A DNA stretch of 64,000 bases, from the NCBI GenBank assembly GCA_016710595.1, contig JADJVM010000008.1:62001-126000 (forward strand), in the 5' to 3' direction. Below, piece by piece: positions 19,101 to 26,314 of the stretch. The DNA comes from Niastella sp. (lineage in GTDB: Bacteria; Bacteroidota; Bacteroidia; Chitinophagales; Chitinophagaceae). Under the pieces are notes generated by a model. That model had not been told where the DNA came from, searched no databases, and was given only the letters and a program-made list of their open reading frames with translations. The position numbers were made by a program, and so were the translations under genes. The stretch's first letter is position 1; the number at the start of each line of letters is the position of its first letter.

Positions 19101-20223
19101 ATATGGAACATACAGCTTAGTAACTTCTGTAGGATCTAATGTAACTACTTATACCAATACAGGACTTGCTCCCAATACCAGGTATTTTTATAAAGTAAGG
19201 TCATATAGAAATCCTACTTATTCAAGAATATATAGCAGTTACAGCAATATTGCTACCGCTATAAATGCTCCCCGTATTGTATATGTAAATTTAAATGTTG
19301 AAACGAATATGGCGGGGGCTGCTCCATGGAACAATACTACGTCACCCTCCACCGAAGGTGCAACTTTCTCAGATTTACTGGATAACAGATCAGTAAATAG
19401 CGGTGTGGAAATGGAAATTACAAAAGAGTTTAATGGCACCGGCTATACCGGAAGTGCAGGGCCTGGTTTATTCCCGGCAGTAGTAATGCAAAGTAATTAT
19501 TGGGGTGATGCCAACCAGCTATGCCAGGTGAAATTTAAAAACCTGGATATCACAAAAAAATACCGGATTGGTTTCTTTGGTAGCGCTATCTTCTTTGGGT
19601 ATGCTACTGCTAACTACACCTGCAATGGATATACTGTACAATTAAACAGTTATAACAATAGTACCGAAATTGTGTACCTGGATAATTTAGTTCCGGATGA
19701 GTCAGGCGAATTGGTTGTTTCTGTAAAAACAGCGCCGGGTGAACCTTATACCTTCACCAGTGCATTTACACTTGAATCTTATACTGACAATAGTAATTAT
19801 ACACCAATAACAACCAATAGGGTAGTAACAACTCCTGGAGATGAGATTTATAATACTCCTCATATAAGTACTACAAAAGATACGCCACCTGCCATCACTC
19901 AAAATGATATCCAGGCCAGGACATCTGATGCATTGCGGGAAACTACTTCGAATGCAGAGAATATAAATGTATTCCCGAATCCATTTACCAATAAAATTGA
20001 AGTAGAGATCAATACAAAAAAAGCAGGAACTTTCTCTATCAACCTCATTGATATGAATGGAAGGCAGGTTTACAAATCTCCTGTTACCAATGCGATAAAC
20101 GGTAAAAATAAGATCAGCGTTAATTTACCCGGCGGCGTTACACTTGCCAGGGGGAGTTATTTATTAAATGTATATACTGACGGAAAACTAAGCAAGTCAG
20201 TAAAACTTCTAAAGATCAACTAG
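13141..20223 (+). CDS. Giant T9SS-exported multidomain esterase (2360 residues)
   Basis: A signal peptide (1-24, ending FANAQ) precedes an alpha/beta-hydrolase domain (about 70-285). Its probable triad is Ser179 (GLSGGG), Asp229 (NGGQDTNP) and His261 (PQGHGVW). A long run of beta modules follows: fibronectin III-like domains near 455, 550, 795, 1109, 1580 and 1950; a PA14-like domain (about 640-785, SDDGSKLYIN); a LamG/concanavalin-like domain (about 880-1100); and cadherin/Ig-like repeats (about 1205-1390 and 1670-1760). Three copies of an unassigned module start near 1398, 1768 and 2045, each with a PWNN motif. The C-terminus (about 2273-2360, starting NINVFPNPF and ending SVKLLKIN) is a T9SS type A sorting domain, so surface anchoring or release is expected. 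Its place inside the polysaccharide locus suggests action on the cell's own or a foreign polymer; the substrate is unknown. Confidence 0.8.
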   Translation: MKHTFIRLAIFAILLGAMHFANAQTMSPSDPNWVFTGSNNPGQPAWSNNIIKWGHTNRLGWNPYSVGYKCYYYKGMVFRLKFPKTYQPGVNDGKKYPIFIFLHGMGERGTIYDNEYQLLHGGQIHQQKVDDGTFDGFLFYPQSQDGTFAGGFPLYNDIIDSLVQYNKGDVDRVLLSGLSGGGQADYEYMNAYSKIFASVLPISAAKTDYFPQLHNYITIPIWLTNGGQDTNPAPGVVTELIDSFRAQGGLIKQTFYPPQGHGVWNSFWAEPDYFPYLSLQHKANPLIYFQRNEFCSNDPVGARLGLQPGFYAYEWQKDGVTIIGATASEYIAHDYGTYRCRFKRTSTSNWSDWSPNPVVVSVKQATVTPPITINGMYSNVLPSPDGSNTVPLMVPNTYASYEWRRVSDNNLVSTAYTYNAPVGQYKVKVNELYGCSSDFSPIYDVISANGINKPDGVTNVTATTVSSSTIRIDWNDNPNPAYNETAFEIYHSKSSGSGYSLAGTVAADVLTFNDQNLDPNTTYYYIIRAVNLNGASAISDEVDAKTLGDIQPPTIPQNLRRVSSSTTSISLAWDPSTDDYGVYKYDLYINGVKKYITENNYFTINGLTTGQSYAFYVRARDISGNTSGASNQVNAYALLSGLSYKYYEGTWSVLPDFNALTPVKTGVTPNVSLDQRNVDDFFGFLWQGYINIPVSATYQFGIQSDDGSKLYINTAYTAGATPLINNDGLHADQLATGTINLTAGVYPIAITFFERDGGESMKLMWKSVTAGIPNLISIPDSAFWNKSVPNVNLLPATPLNLTATAISTSKINLNWVDNSNNETGFQLFRSATEAGPFQSINISPAGTTSYTDSVNLLPNVKYWYKIRSVNDYGVSPTIYNFEAIWNLNNNYLDASGNNRNLSPVNNPIFSTDKKEGSHSTTLNGSNQALKVSMPANNFPGDAYNTRTVGVWVKAKSSTVNKLNRIIFDFGGNDNGLSLRFNSGALEAGIASNNVRKKLTISNLLSLPGWNNGGWNHITLVYNVNSLTIFINGTQAGTTSLTFSSVGITNDLSSLGASTGSNAFNSSANVSYLPAGIDNVVILKEAINTADIASLMTYTLQSDTSFALPPVPAVPSGLYATDSSTKSVSLEFYDNSINENGIEIFRSVNNNTTYKLLTTLPAHAGYQVNYIDSNLFANTVYYYKVRAVNDGGASSFSNEILVNTKNNLPVIVSPDHYSMKYGTTETLAINATDPDEENLTFSFTDILPGFVSFVTTGNGKGTFTFTNPLEAQQGNYTIGVIITDAHAGADTMQFVLTVNDNNIPVATVVSDKNVDEGSVLLVPLTATDVEGNTGLVWTLDEAPAFASITDTGNGTATIKLAPGFSNAGVYHITARITDSQAAYSTISFVLTVNDHDPVLETIYTNMEYTAPAAATPWNNIYGAVNNNLLNADGVATSVGLDFVGASWWSSVGAGAVTGNNSGVYPDAVIQDYLFCGGYGGSVDTIAITFRGLTTGATYNVTLFGSSNWATFADNGTTIYDYKGTLKPLYIQNNNSKTVTFSSLSPDVNGKIAIRMYKAAGSPYAVINSVVLQKSLDDGTAPAMPVNFKAMALDNAGVKLNWKDVAYNESSYIIYRALNEAGPYTTLNSGAYNANDTTYTDTQTESGLQYFYKLEAINGNGTSGKTAAVSVVTTNRLPVITNFNDIFVNAGQVVNTNVSATDPGDVVILTVDGLPVFGSFTPGAGGTGVINISPSINDMGTYHATLIATDNRGGETRKDFNIYVTDPVMRNVYLNFGPANATPEPAPWNNLLSYPFNNTIISNLVDDAGNNTGFSVKLLSAWQDNFNYGMFTGYNNGIYPDNVMKTSIYTQENTAKSIQIAGLNPSKSYNIVVFSSHDAGISSLLTISSGSSTTLDGMYNNNKSAQLNNLTPNGSGIITVSLSKTSSIKYLNLNALIIQEYASNVPTSSIIRPYNLFAETILDSSKIKLTWSDQSSNELGFEIWRSTSQYGTYSLVTSVGSNVTTYTNTGLAPNTRYFYKVRSYRNPTYSRIYSSYSNIATAINAPRIVYVNLNVETNMAGAAPWNNTTSPSTEGATFSDLLDNRSVNSGVEMEITKEFNGTGYTGSAGPGLFPAVVMQSNYWGDANQLCQVKFKNLDITKKYRIGFFGSAIFFGYATANYTCNGYTVQLNSYNNSTEIVYLDNLVPDESGELVVSVKTAPGEPYTFTSAFTLESYTDNSNYTPITTNRVVTTPGDEIYNTPHISTTKDTPPAITQNDIQARTSDALRETTSNAENINVFPNPFTNKIEVEINTKKAGTFSINLIDMNGRQVYKSPVTNAINGKNKISVNLPGGVTLARGSYLLNVYTDGKLSKSVKLLKIN

Positions 20224-20242
20224 GAAAACCTAAAACTAAAAG

Positions 20243-20275
20243 ATTCTGGCATCATCATGATGCCAGATCTTTTTA
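20243..20275 (+). terminator. Rho-independent terminator after the giant esterase
   Basis: A 10-bp perfect stem (TCTGGCATCA / TGATGCCAGA) with a 3-nt loop, then a T-rich tail. It separates the esterase from the operon starting at 20315. Confidence 0.85.
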
Positions 20276-20278
20276 CTT

Positions 20279-20286
20279 TAACTTTG
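20279..20286 (+). promoter_or_regulatory. Possible -7 box for the Wzz/kinase-like operon
   Basis: TAACTTTG matches TAnnTTTG and lies 29 nt upstream of the ATG at 20315, directly after the terminator. The -33 position would fall inside the terminator hairpin and shows no TTTG. Confidence 0.4.
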
Positions 20287-20314
20287 TTACCGACCACAAA
20301 AAATTAATTCTATA

Positions 20315-22507
20315 ATGGATTTACTCTATTTTCTTAAAGTACTCTTTAGAAAAAAATGGCTTATTATTGGGCTAAGTGTTTTTGCAGTAGTTGTTACATT
20401 TCTTTTTTTACTGAATAAAAAACCATTGTACGAATCGGTGGCACAGTATTCAACCGGCTTTACTGCTGAAACCATTAAACTGGCAGATGGTACTACGGCT
20501 ATTGATTTATTTACGGCCGATGTAAAATTTGATAATGTAATTGCAACCATTCGATCGCCGCAGGTGATGAACAGGGTTTCTTATACTTTAATGGTTCATG
20601 ACCTGGTGAACCCCGCAAAAGCATACCGGCATTTAAATGAAAAACAAAAGGAAACCGGCGCCTATAGGGGCATCAATGCCGATACAGCACGAAGGATTTT
20701 GATGGATAAACTTACTTCAAACCAATTATTACAACCCGATGTCCCTTTAGAAAGGGTTTTGGTGGAATATTTAAAGCTGTATCGCTACGATTATTTTAGC
20801 TTGTTACAAGATATGATGGTACGCCGGGTAGATCGAACTGATTACCTGGATATATCATTTCAATCAGAAAGTCCAGAACTCTCTGCATCGATCGTAAATA
20901 ATATCGGCCGTGAATTTTTGAACTATTATAAAAGTTTAAACTCGATGCGTACTGACGAATCTGCTGAGAGTTTAAAAAGCATCATGGAAGGCCAGCAAAA
21001 TAAAGTAGATAGCTTAAACAAAAAATTGCTTTCAGAAAAATTGGCACAGGGTACTATTGACCCTGTTAGCCGCACTACCTCTGCAATGGAAACAGTGAGT
21101 TCATTAGAAGCTTCCCTGGCAGAGCAACGCAGTAAATACAATGAACATGCCAATCGGCTGCAATACCTGCAAGCCCAGTTAAATACTTTACAAAATGGAA
21201 GTAATAGTTCAGGAGGATCAAATAATAACGCAGAAGTAGTGAGGCTCATGAAGAAAAAAGATGACTTAACGGCTGAGCTGGCACGCAAAGGTGGAAATGA
21301 TGCCTCGTTGCAACAACAAATAGATGACCTTAGATCAGAAATTGTTTTGAAATCGAATAGTGGAATAAGTAAAACAAAAAAATCTGAAGATGTTACCGCT
21401 TTAACAAGAGAGATCAACGAAGAAAAGGCATTAATGAATGCCGCATCTTCTACCATCAATGAATATACAGCAAGTATCCGCAAATATATGGGTATGACCA
21501 ATGTGAATGCAGGCAGTGATGTTAAGATGGATGTGATAAAAACACAATTGGATATGGAGAATAAGCAGTTGAACAATGTGATGGAAAAATATTCACAGGT
21601 TCAGGGGCTTTCAAAAGATGATCCTACGGTAAACTTTATACAGACAAGGGTTGGGCAGGTAGCGGCAGAACCACAATCAAAAAAAACTTTATTAAAAATG
21701 CTGCTCTCGGGTGCATCTGTTTTCTTTTTGGCTTCGATTCTTTTTTTATTTTTAGAAATTTTTGATACCACTGTAAAAATGCCATCATTATTTAATAAGC
21801 TATCAAATGTAAAAGCCAGCTCAATTTTAAATAAAGTAAACTTTAAAAAAAATACTCCCTTTTCACTGATCATGTCTGATGAAGGATCTATGAAAACAAA
21901 AGGATTGGCCGTATTTAAAAATAATATTCGAAAATTAAGGTTTGACTTACTGAATAGTGAAAAGCAAGTGTTCTTATTTACCAGTACAAAAAATAAGGCT
22001 GGTAAAAGCACAATTATAGAAGCCCTTGCAGCAAGTTTATTGCTAAGCAAAAAAACAGTATTGATCATTGACATGAATTTTATGAACAATACACTTACTC
22101 AAAAAATCGGCGCTAAACTTATGATTGAAGACCTGGCTGCCCTAAATAAAAATTGGGGAGCATTTCAATCAAACAAAGCAGCAACAGATACAGAAGGATT
22201 GTATATTATCGGGTGCAGGGGTGGCAATGTAACCCCGCTTGAAGAACTGTACAATATTGACCTCCACGCTTTTTTAGATGCCATGAAAGATAAGTTTGAT
22301 TACATACTTATTGAAGGTGCATCTTTAAATGCTTATGCTGATAGTAGGGAAATTGCCCGCTATGTGGATGGCATATTTACCGTATTTTCTGCCGATACTT
22401 CTCTTGGTCAAATGGACCAGGAATCCCTGAGTTTTGTTGCTGACCATAAAAGCAAAAATTTTGGAGTAATTCTGAATAAGATATTTACCGATAATATCGG
22501 GTTCTGA
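20315..22507 (+). CDS. Wzz/Wzc-like chain-length protein with degenerate BY-kinase domain
   Basis: The 730-residue protein has a Wzz domain: membrane helix about 14-34, a long periplasmic coiled-coil region to about 450, and a second helix about 468-487. A cytoplasmic BY-kinase-like domain spans about 540-730. The catalytic motifs are altered. Walker A reads TKNKAGKST (Lys564) instead of the PGEGKS form. Walker A' reads LIIDMNF (Asp586 kept, the next Asp lost). Walker B reads ILIEGAS with Glu667 where Asp is usual. The C-terminal tyrosine cluster is missing; the protein ends DNIGF. It opens a five- to seven-gene polysaccharide operon. Role: control of polymer length and export, probably without normal autophosphorylation (inference). 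Confidence 0.83.
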   Translation: MDLLYFLKVLFRKKWLIIGLSVFAVVVTFLFLLNKKPLYESVAQYSTGFTAETIKLADGTTAIDLFTADVKFDNVIATIRSPQVMNRVSYTLMVHDLVNPAKAYRHLNEKQKETGAYRGINADTARRILMDKLTSNQLLQPDVPLERVLVEYLKLYRYDYFSLLQDMMVRRVDRTDYLDISFQSESPELSASIVNNIGREFLNYYKSLNSMRTDESAESLKSIMEGQQNKVDSLNKKLLSEKLAQGTIDPVSRTTSAMETVSSLEASLAEQRSKYNEHANRLQYLQAQLNTLQNGSNSSGGSNNNAEVVRLMKKKDDLTAELARKGGNDASLQQQIDDLRSEIVLKSNSGISKTKKSEDVTALTREINEEKALMNAASSTINEYTASIRKYMGMTNVNAGSDVKMDVIKTQLDMENKQLNNVMEKYSQVQGLSKDDPTVNFIQTRVGQVAAEPQSKKTLLKMLLSGASVFFLASILFLFLEIFDTTVKMPSLFNKLSNVKASSILNKVNFKKNTPFSLIMSDEGSMKTKGLAVFKNNIRKLRFDLLNSEKQVFLFTSTKNKAGKSTIIEALAASLLLSKKTVLIIDMNFMNNTLTQKIGAKLMIEDLAALNKNWGAFQSNKAATDTEGLYIIGCRGGNVTPLEELYNIDLHAFLDAMKDKFDYILIEGASLNAYADSREIARYVDGIFTVFSADTSLGQMDQESLSFVADHKSKNFGVILNKIFTDNIGF

Positions 22508-22524
22508 TACTCCCGGAAAAGGTT

Positions 22525-23598
22525 ATGAAAACTGCTAGATTGGCTTGGATAGACTATGCCAGGGGTATAGCTATTATATTGGTATTATATCGTCATGTTT
22601 TTGAAGGCATCAAGCAGGCGGGTGTTTCTATAGTGCATTACTTGCCTGTGGAATATGCTAATATTATGTTTTATAGTTTTCGGATGCCTTTGTTTTTTAT
22701 TGTATCCGGTGTATTTGTAGCTCGTAGTTTACATAAAAGGGGCATACAAAAATTTATTGAAAATAAAGCCAGAACAATTATTTACCCTTATATTATTTGG
22801 GGATCCCTGCAAATAATCCTTCAGTATATCTTTAGTTCCTATATCAATACCGATAAAGAACATCTGAACCTCCTGTACCTGCTTTATTCTCCCCGTGAAG
22901 TAGGGCAGTTTTGGTATTTATATGCATTGTTTAACGTGGCTGTATTATATGTTTTATTAAAAGTATATGCAAAATTGAATGCCGTACAATGTACAGCGCT
23001 CGGATTATTGATGTTTTATCTATCTTCTATATTATCTCAAAACAATATCAATATTTGGTTCCTGGCTGATATCCTGCATTATTTTGTATTTTTTGCCGTA
23101 GGCGATTTATTAAGTAACCAGGTTTTAAATTCAATTCACAATGAAGCAGGTTATTTTAAAAAACGTATCCTTATATGGGTACTTCCATTTATCGCAACGC
23201 AAGCTGTCTATTTATACATTAACCTGGAGAACCCTTCGGTGCTTTTTGATTATGTAGAGTACTCAATGCCTGTTACATTTTTATTAATTGCTTTTTTGGG
23301 CTGCGGATTTGTTATTTTATTTTCTCAATATCTTGATAAAACCGGTAAAATAAAATGGTTAAGAATAGTAGGTGAGCATTCCTTATATATATATGTAGTG
23401 CATGTGATTGTTATGGCTGCCACAAGAATATTCATGATGCATGTACTCCGGATCACCAATTTACCGTTATTGCTTATTACAGGTATCCTGGTGGGTTTGT
23501 TAGTTCCAATTTTAATTTATAAACTGGCAATGAAGGCCAATATGCCCTGGTTATTTACTTTGGAAAACCGAAAAGCCATCAAATTGAAAAAAGAATAA
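22525..23598 (+). CDS. Acyltransferase family membrane protein
   Basis: The 357-residue protein has about ten membrane segments. Its N-terminus, WIDYARGIAIILVLYRHVFEG, holds the conserved Arg and His of the acyltransferase 3 family, and MPLFFIVSGVFVARS follows. This arrangement is common in polysaccharide O-acetyltransferases. It starts 17 nt after the Wzz-like gene and ends 20 nt before the flippase gene, so the three are surely cotranscribed. It is the second such enzyme in the locus; the one at 5291 differs clearly in sequence, so the two may modify different positions. Confidence 0.83.
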   Translation: MKTARLAWIDYARGIAIILVLYRHVFEGIKQAGVSIVHYLPVEYANIMFYSFRMPLFFIVSGVFVARSLHKRGIQKFIENKARTIIYPYIIWGSLQIILQYIFSSYINTDKEHLNLLYLLYSPREVGQFWYLYALFNVAVLYVLLKVYAKLNAVQCTALGLLMFYLSSILSQNNINIWFLADILHYFVFFAVGDLLSNQVLNSIHNEAGYFKKRILIWVLPFIATQAVYLYINLENPSVLFDYVEYSMPVTFLLIAFLGCGFVILFSQYLDKTGKIKWLRIVGEHSLYIYVVHVIVMAATRIFMMHVLRITNLPLLLITGILVGLLVPILIYKLAMKANMPWLFTLENRKAIKLKKE

Positions 23599-23618
23599 AC
23601 CCAGTAAGGGTTATTAAC

Positions 23619-24965
23619 ATGCAAACAACACCTAAATATTCCAATTGGCTGGGCGCTGCTTTATACAATGGGTTACAGAAACTATCTGTACCTATTTTTG
23701 GGGTGGTAAGTACTATGTTGCTGGCACATGAAGGGCTCACAAAATCTGAAATGGGTGTATGGTCCTTATTTTTGGTTTTTACTTCTTTTATAGAATTAAT
23801 CAGGCAGGCATTGGTGAAAACATCTTTAATAAAGTTTGTAAACCATGCAGGTGAAGAAGACCAAAAGAATGTATTGTCTGCAGCCTTTTTTTTAAATTCT
23901 GCTATTACTGTAATTCTTATTTTGATACTTATAATCGCAGGCCAGTATTTTGCAAGGGCATTAAGTGCACCCGAATTGGGTTCCATGTTGTACATCTTCA
24001 TTGCAGGTATGATCTTACTGATCCCGTTTTCACACTTTGAATGGATCATGTATGGCAAGAGCGATTTTAGAGGATTATTTTGGATTTATTTTATACGCCA
24101 GGGTTTAAATTTATTGCTCATCATTGGCTACTTATTTTTTCGTAACCAGGTACCATTAGATATATTGGTGCTATTTTATAATTGTGCAATACTTGCCGGC
24201 ACAATTGTAGGCTACAGGTGGGCAAGCAAACATTTACTTAAAGTATTTGTATTAAAAAAAGAATGGCTAAAGCTTTTATGGAACTTTGGGAAATATGTTT
24301 TTGGAACAGGTGTAAGTTCATTGGTGCTAAGTAATGCAGCACAAATTATGCTATCACCTATGCTGGGAAGTACCACTTATACGGCATCGCAGGGAATTGC
24401 AAACCGGGTTATTAATCTGGCTGATATTCCTTCGCAGGTTTTAGGAGATATTCTGTATCCTAAAAGTTCGAAACAGGAAAATGCCCAAAATAAAGGGATC
24501 ATTAAATATTATTATGAAAAAACAGTGGGCGCAGCGCTTTGTATAAATATTCCCGTCGTACTTTTTATGGCCATATTTCCTAAATTTATTGTTTTGGTAT
24601 TGGGCGGTAAACAATATTTAGATGCAGCTCCATACCTGCAATTAATAAGTATAACTGGTATTTTTCTTACTTTTTTAAAATATTATGGGATTATCACCGA
24701 TTCTTCGGGCAGGCCCAAACTCAATTTTTTTACAACTACCCTGATTGCAATTATTAATGTAATACTTACTTATTTATGTATTTTAAAATTCGGATTTTTG
24801 GGAGCCGCTTATGCTTATATTATTACGCATATCATCGGCTTTGGTATCACCCAGGTATTGTTAAATAAAATGTTTGATATCAATTTTATAAATTGTTTTA
24901 AATATGCCATAGGCTTCTACCCGGAGCTTACCAGGCTGATATTGCACAAATTAAAAAGGAAATGA
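23619..24965 (+). CDS. Polysaccharide flippase, Wzx/MOP superfamily
   Basis: The 448-residue protein has about twelve membrane segments. The layout (QKLSVPIFGVVSTMLLAHEGLTKSEMG at the start, LSNAAQIMLSPMLGSTTYTASQGIANRVI in the middle) fits the MOP exporter superfamily. Members flip lipid-linked repeat units across the inner membrane. Its stop codon overlaps the start of the next glycosyltransferase (ATGA at 24962-24965), showing translational coupling. With the Wzz-like and Wzy-like genes it makes a nearly complete Wzx/Wzy-type pathway. Confidence 0.82.
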   Translation: MQTTPKYSNWLGAALYNGLQKLSVPIFGVVSTMLLAHEGLTKSEMGVWSLFLVFTSFIELIRQALVKTSLIKFVNHAGEEDQKNVLSAAFFLNSAITVILILILIIAGQYFARALSAPELGSMLYIFIAGMILLIPFSHFEWIMYGKSDFRGLFWIYFIRQGLNLLLIIGYLFFRNQVPLDILVLFYNCAILAGTIVGYRWASKHLLKVFVLKKEWLKLLWNFGKYVFGTGVSSLVLSNAAQIMLSPMLGSTTYTASQGIANRVINLADIPSQVLGDILYPKSSKQENAQNKGIIKYYYEKTVGAALCINIPVVLFMAIFPKFIVLVLGGKQYLDAAPYLQLISITGIFLTFLKYYGIITDSSGRPKLNFFTTTLIAIINVILTYLCILKFGFLGAAYAYIITHIIGFGITQVLLNKMFDINFINCFKYAIGFYPELTRLILHKLKRK

Positions 24966-26170
24966 TAAAGGGGAAATTACAAAACAGGGATATCATCATG
25001 ATTGGCATTCAGCCATGGGATTTTGAGATTGGCTGTAATTTTAAAGATATGGCTTTTGAGATCGCTAAAAATAATAGGGTGCTGTATGTAAACAGGCCAC
25101 TAGACCGTATTACAGCCTACAAACTTCCAGATGATGTAAAAACAAAGAACAGGAAAAAGAGTATTCACAATCCTGAAAATGCATTACAAGAAGTTGAAAA
25201 AAATCTTTGGGTCTTCAATCCACGGATTGTGTTGGAATCAATAAACTGGATGGGGCACCACGCATTATACCGCTTTTTAAATAAAAGAAATAATAGAAAG
25301 CAGGCAAAACAAATTAACTGGGCACTCTCAGAATTACATTTTAAGGATCCTGTTTTATTTATTGATAATGATTTTTTTAATGGCCTTTACCTGCAAGATT
25401 TTATTGATGCCAATTGTACTATTTATTATATCCGGGATTTTTTACTGGCACAACCCTATTTTAATAAGCATGGTAAAATATCAGAACCGGAATTGATAAA
25501 AAAAGTAGATGCTGTTGTTGCAAACTCATTATACCTGGCTTCTTATGCAAGGCAATACAATGCCAATAGTACTTATATTGGGCAAGGCTGCGGGCCTGAT
25601 TACTTTAGGCCGGTACCAGGTACATTTCCCGCTGATATCACAAGTATCGCTAAACCGGTAATTGGATATTGTGGTTTTTTAACAGCCGCCCGTCTTGATA
25701 TTGACCTGCTGGTTTCAATAAGTAAAGCCAGGCCACAATGGAACCTGGTATTGATTGGCCCCGAGGATGAACAATTTAAAGATTCAGCATTACACCAATT
25801 ATCGAATGTTTATTTTTTGGGCAGAAAAGAAGAAAAAGACTTGCCCGATTATGTAAATTATTTTGATGTATGTTTAAATCCGCAATCCATCAATCAACTT
25901 ACCATTGGCAACTATCCACGTAAGGTAGATGAATATTTGGCAGCGGGGAAACCTGTGGTAGCCACACGTACCGAAACCATGGAGGCATTTGCAGATTGTA
26001 CTTATTTATGTACAGATGCAAATGATTATATACATGCAATAGAACAGGCATTGAAGGAAAAAGATGATATTGCACTCATTGAAAAAAGAAAAGAAGTAGC
26101 CCGGTCCCATAGCTGGGAAAATTCAATTGCTTCTTTTTATGGAGTAGTAGAAAATTTACAAAATAATTAA
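24962..26170 (+). CDS. Glycosyltransferase, GT-B fold (TuaH-like)
   Basis: The 402-residue protein is a GT-B enzyme. The N-terminal half contains CTIYYIRDFLLAQPYF and KKVDAVVANSLYLASYA, as in TuaH/WbaZ-like proteins. The C-terminal half has VIGYCGFLTAARLDIDLL, WNLVLIGPED, and the sugar-nucleotide motif KVDEYLAAGKPVVAT. There are no membrane segments; it probably acts at the cytoplasmic face. It overlaps the flippase gene by 4 nt and is followed 6 nt later by the 43-residue membrane peptide gene. Sugar specificity is unknown. Confidence 0.8.
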   Translation: MIKGKLQNRDIIMIGIQPWDFEIGCNFKDMAFEIAKNNRVLYVNRPLDRITAYKLPDDVKTKNRKKSIHNPENALQEVEKNLWVFNPRIVLESINWMGHHALYRFLNKRNNRKQAKQINWALSELHFKDPVLFIDNDFFNGLYLQDFIDANCTIYYIRDFLLAQPYFNKHGKISEPELIKKVDAVVANSLYLASYARQYNANSTYIGQGCGPDYFRPVPGTFPADITSIAKPVIGYCGFLTAARLDIDLLVSISKARPQWNLVLIGPEDEQFKDSALHQLSNVYFLGRKEEKDLPDYVNYFDVCLNPQSINQLTIGNYPRKVDEYLAAGKPVVATRTETMEAFADCTYLCTDANDYIHAIEQALKEKDDIALIEKRKEVARSHSWENSIASFYGVVENLQNN

Positions 26171-26176
26171 AACAAA

Positions 26177-26308
26177 ATGCAGGAGGAAGATAAACATGAA
26201 TTAGAGGAGGGGCATGAATCAACAGGGTCATTATTCACCCTGGTGATAGCGTTGCTTTTTGTTACCATTGTAATGGTATTCTTATTTTTTAAAATCTTAT
26301 TTTTTTAA
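26177..26308 (+). CDS. Small single-helix membrane peptide (43 residues)
   Basis: The ATG at 26177 opens a 43-codon frame ending TAA at 26306. The first 17 residues are charged and mostly acidic (MQEEDKHELEEGHESTG). A hydrophobic helix follows (LFTLVIALLFVTIVMVFLFF) and the end is KILFF. The gene fits tightly between the glycosyltransferase (6 nt gap) and the Wzy-like gene (6 nt gap). It is in the same reading frame as the Wzy-like gene, separated by one stop codon. I do not recognise a family. A role as a small partner of the polymerase, or as a coupling leader, is inference. Confidence 0.55.
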   Translation: MQEEDKHELEEGHESTGSLFTLVIALLFVTIVMVFLFFKILFF

Positions 26309-26314
26309 AATCTA

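Noticed and set aside
20926..21576. 216-codon minus-strand frame inside the Wzz-like gene
   Set aside because: Ser/Leu/Phe-rich antisense of the coiled-coil coding region; no family signs.
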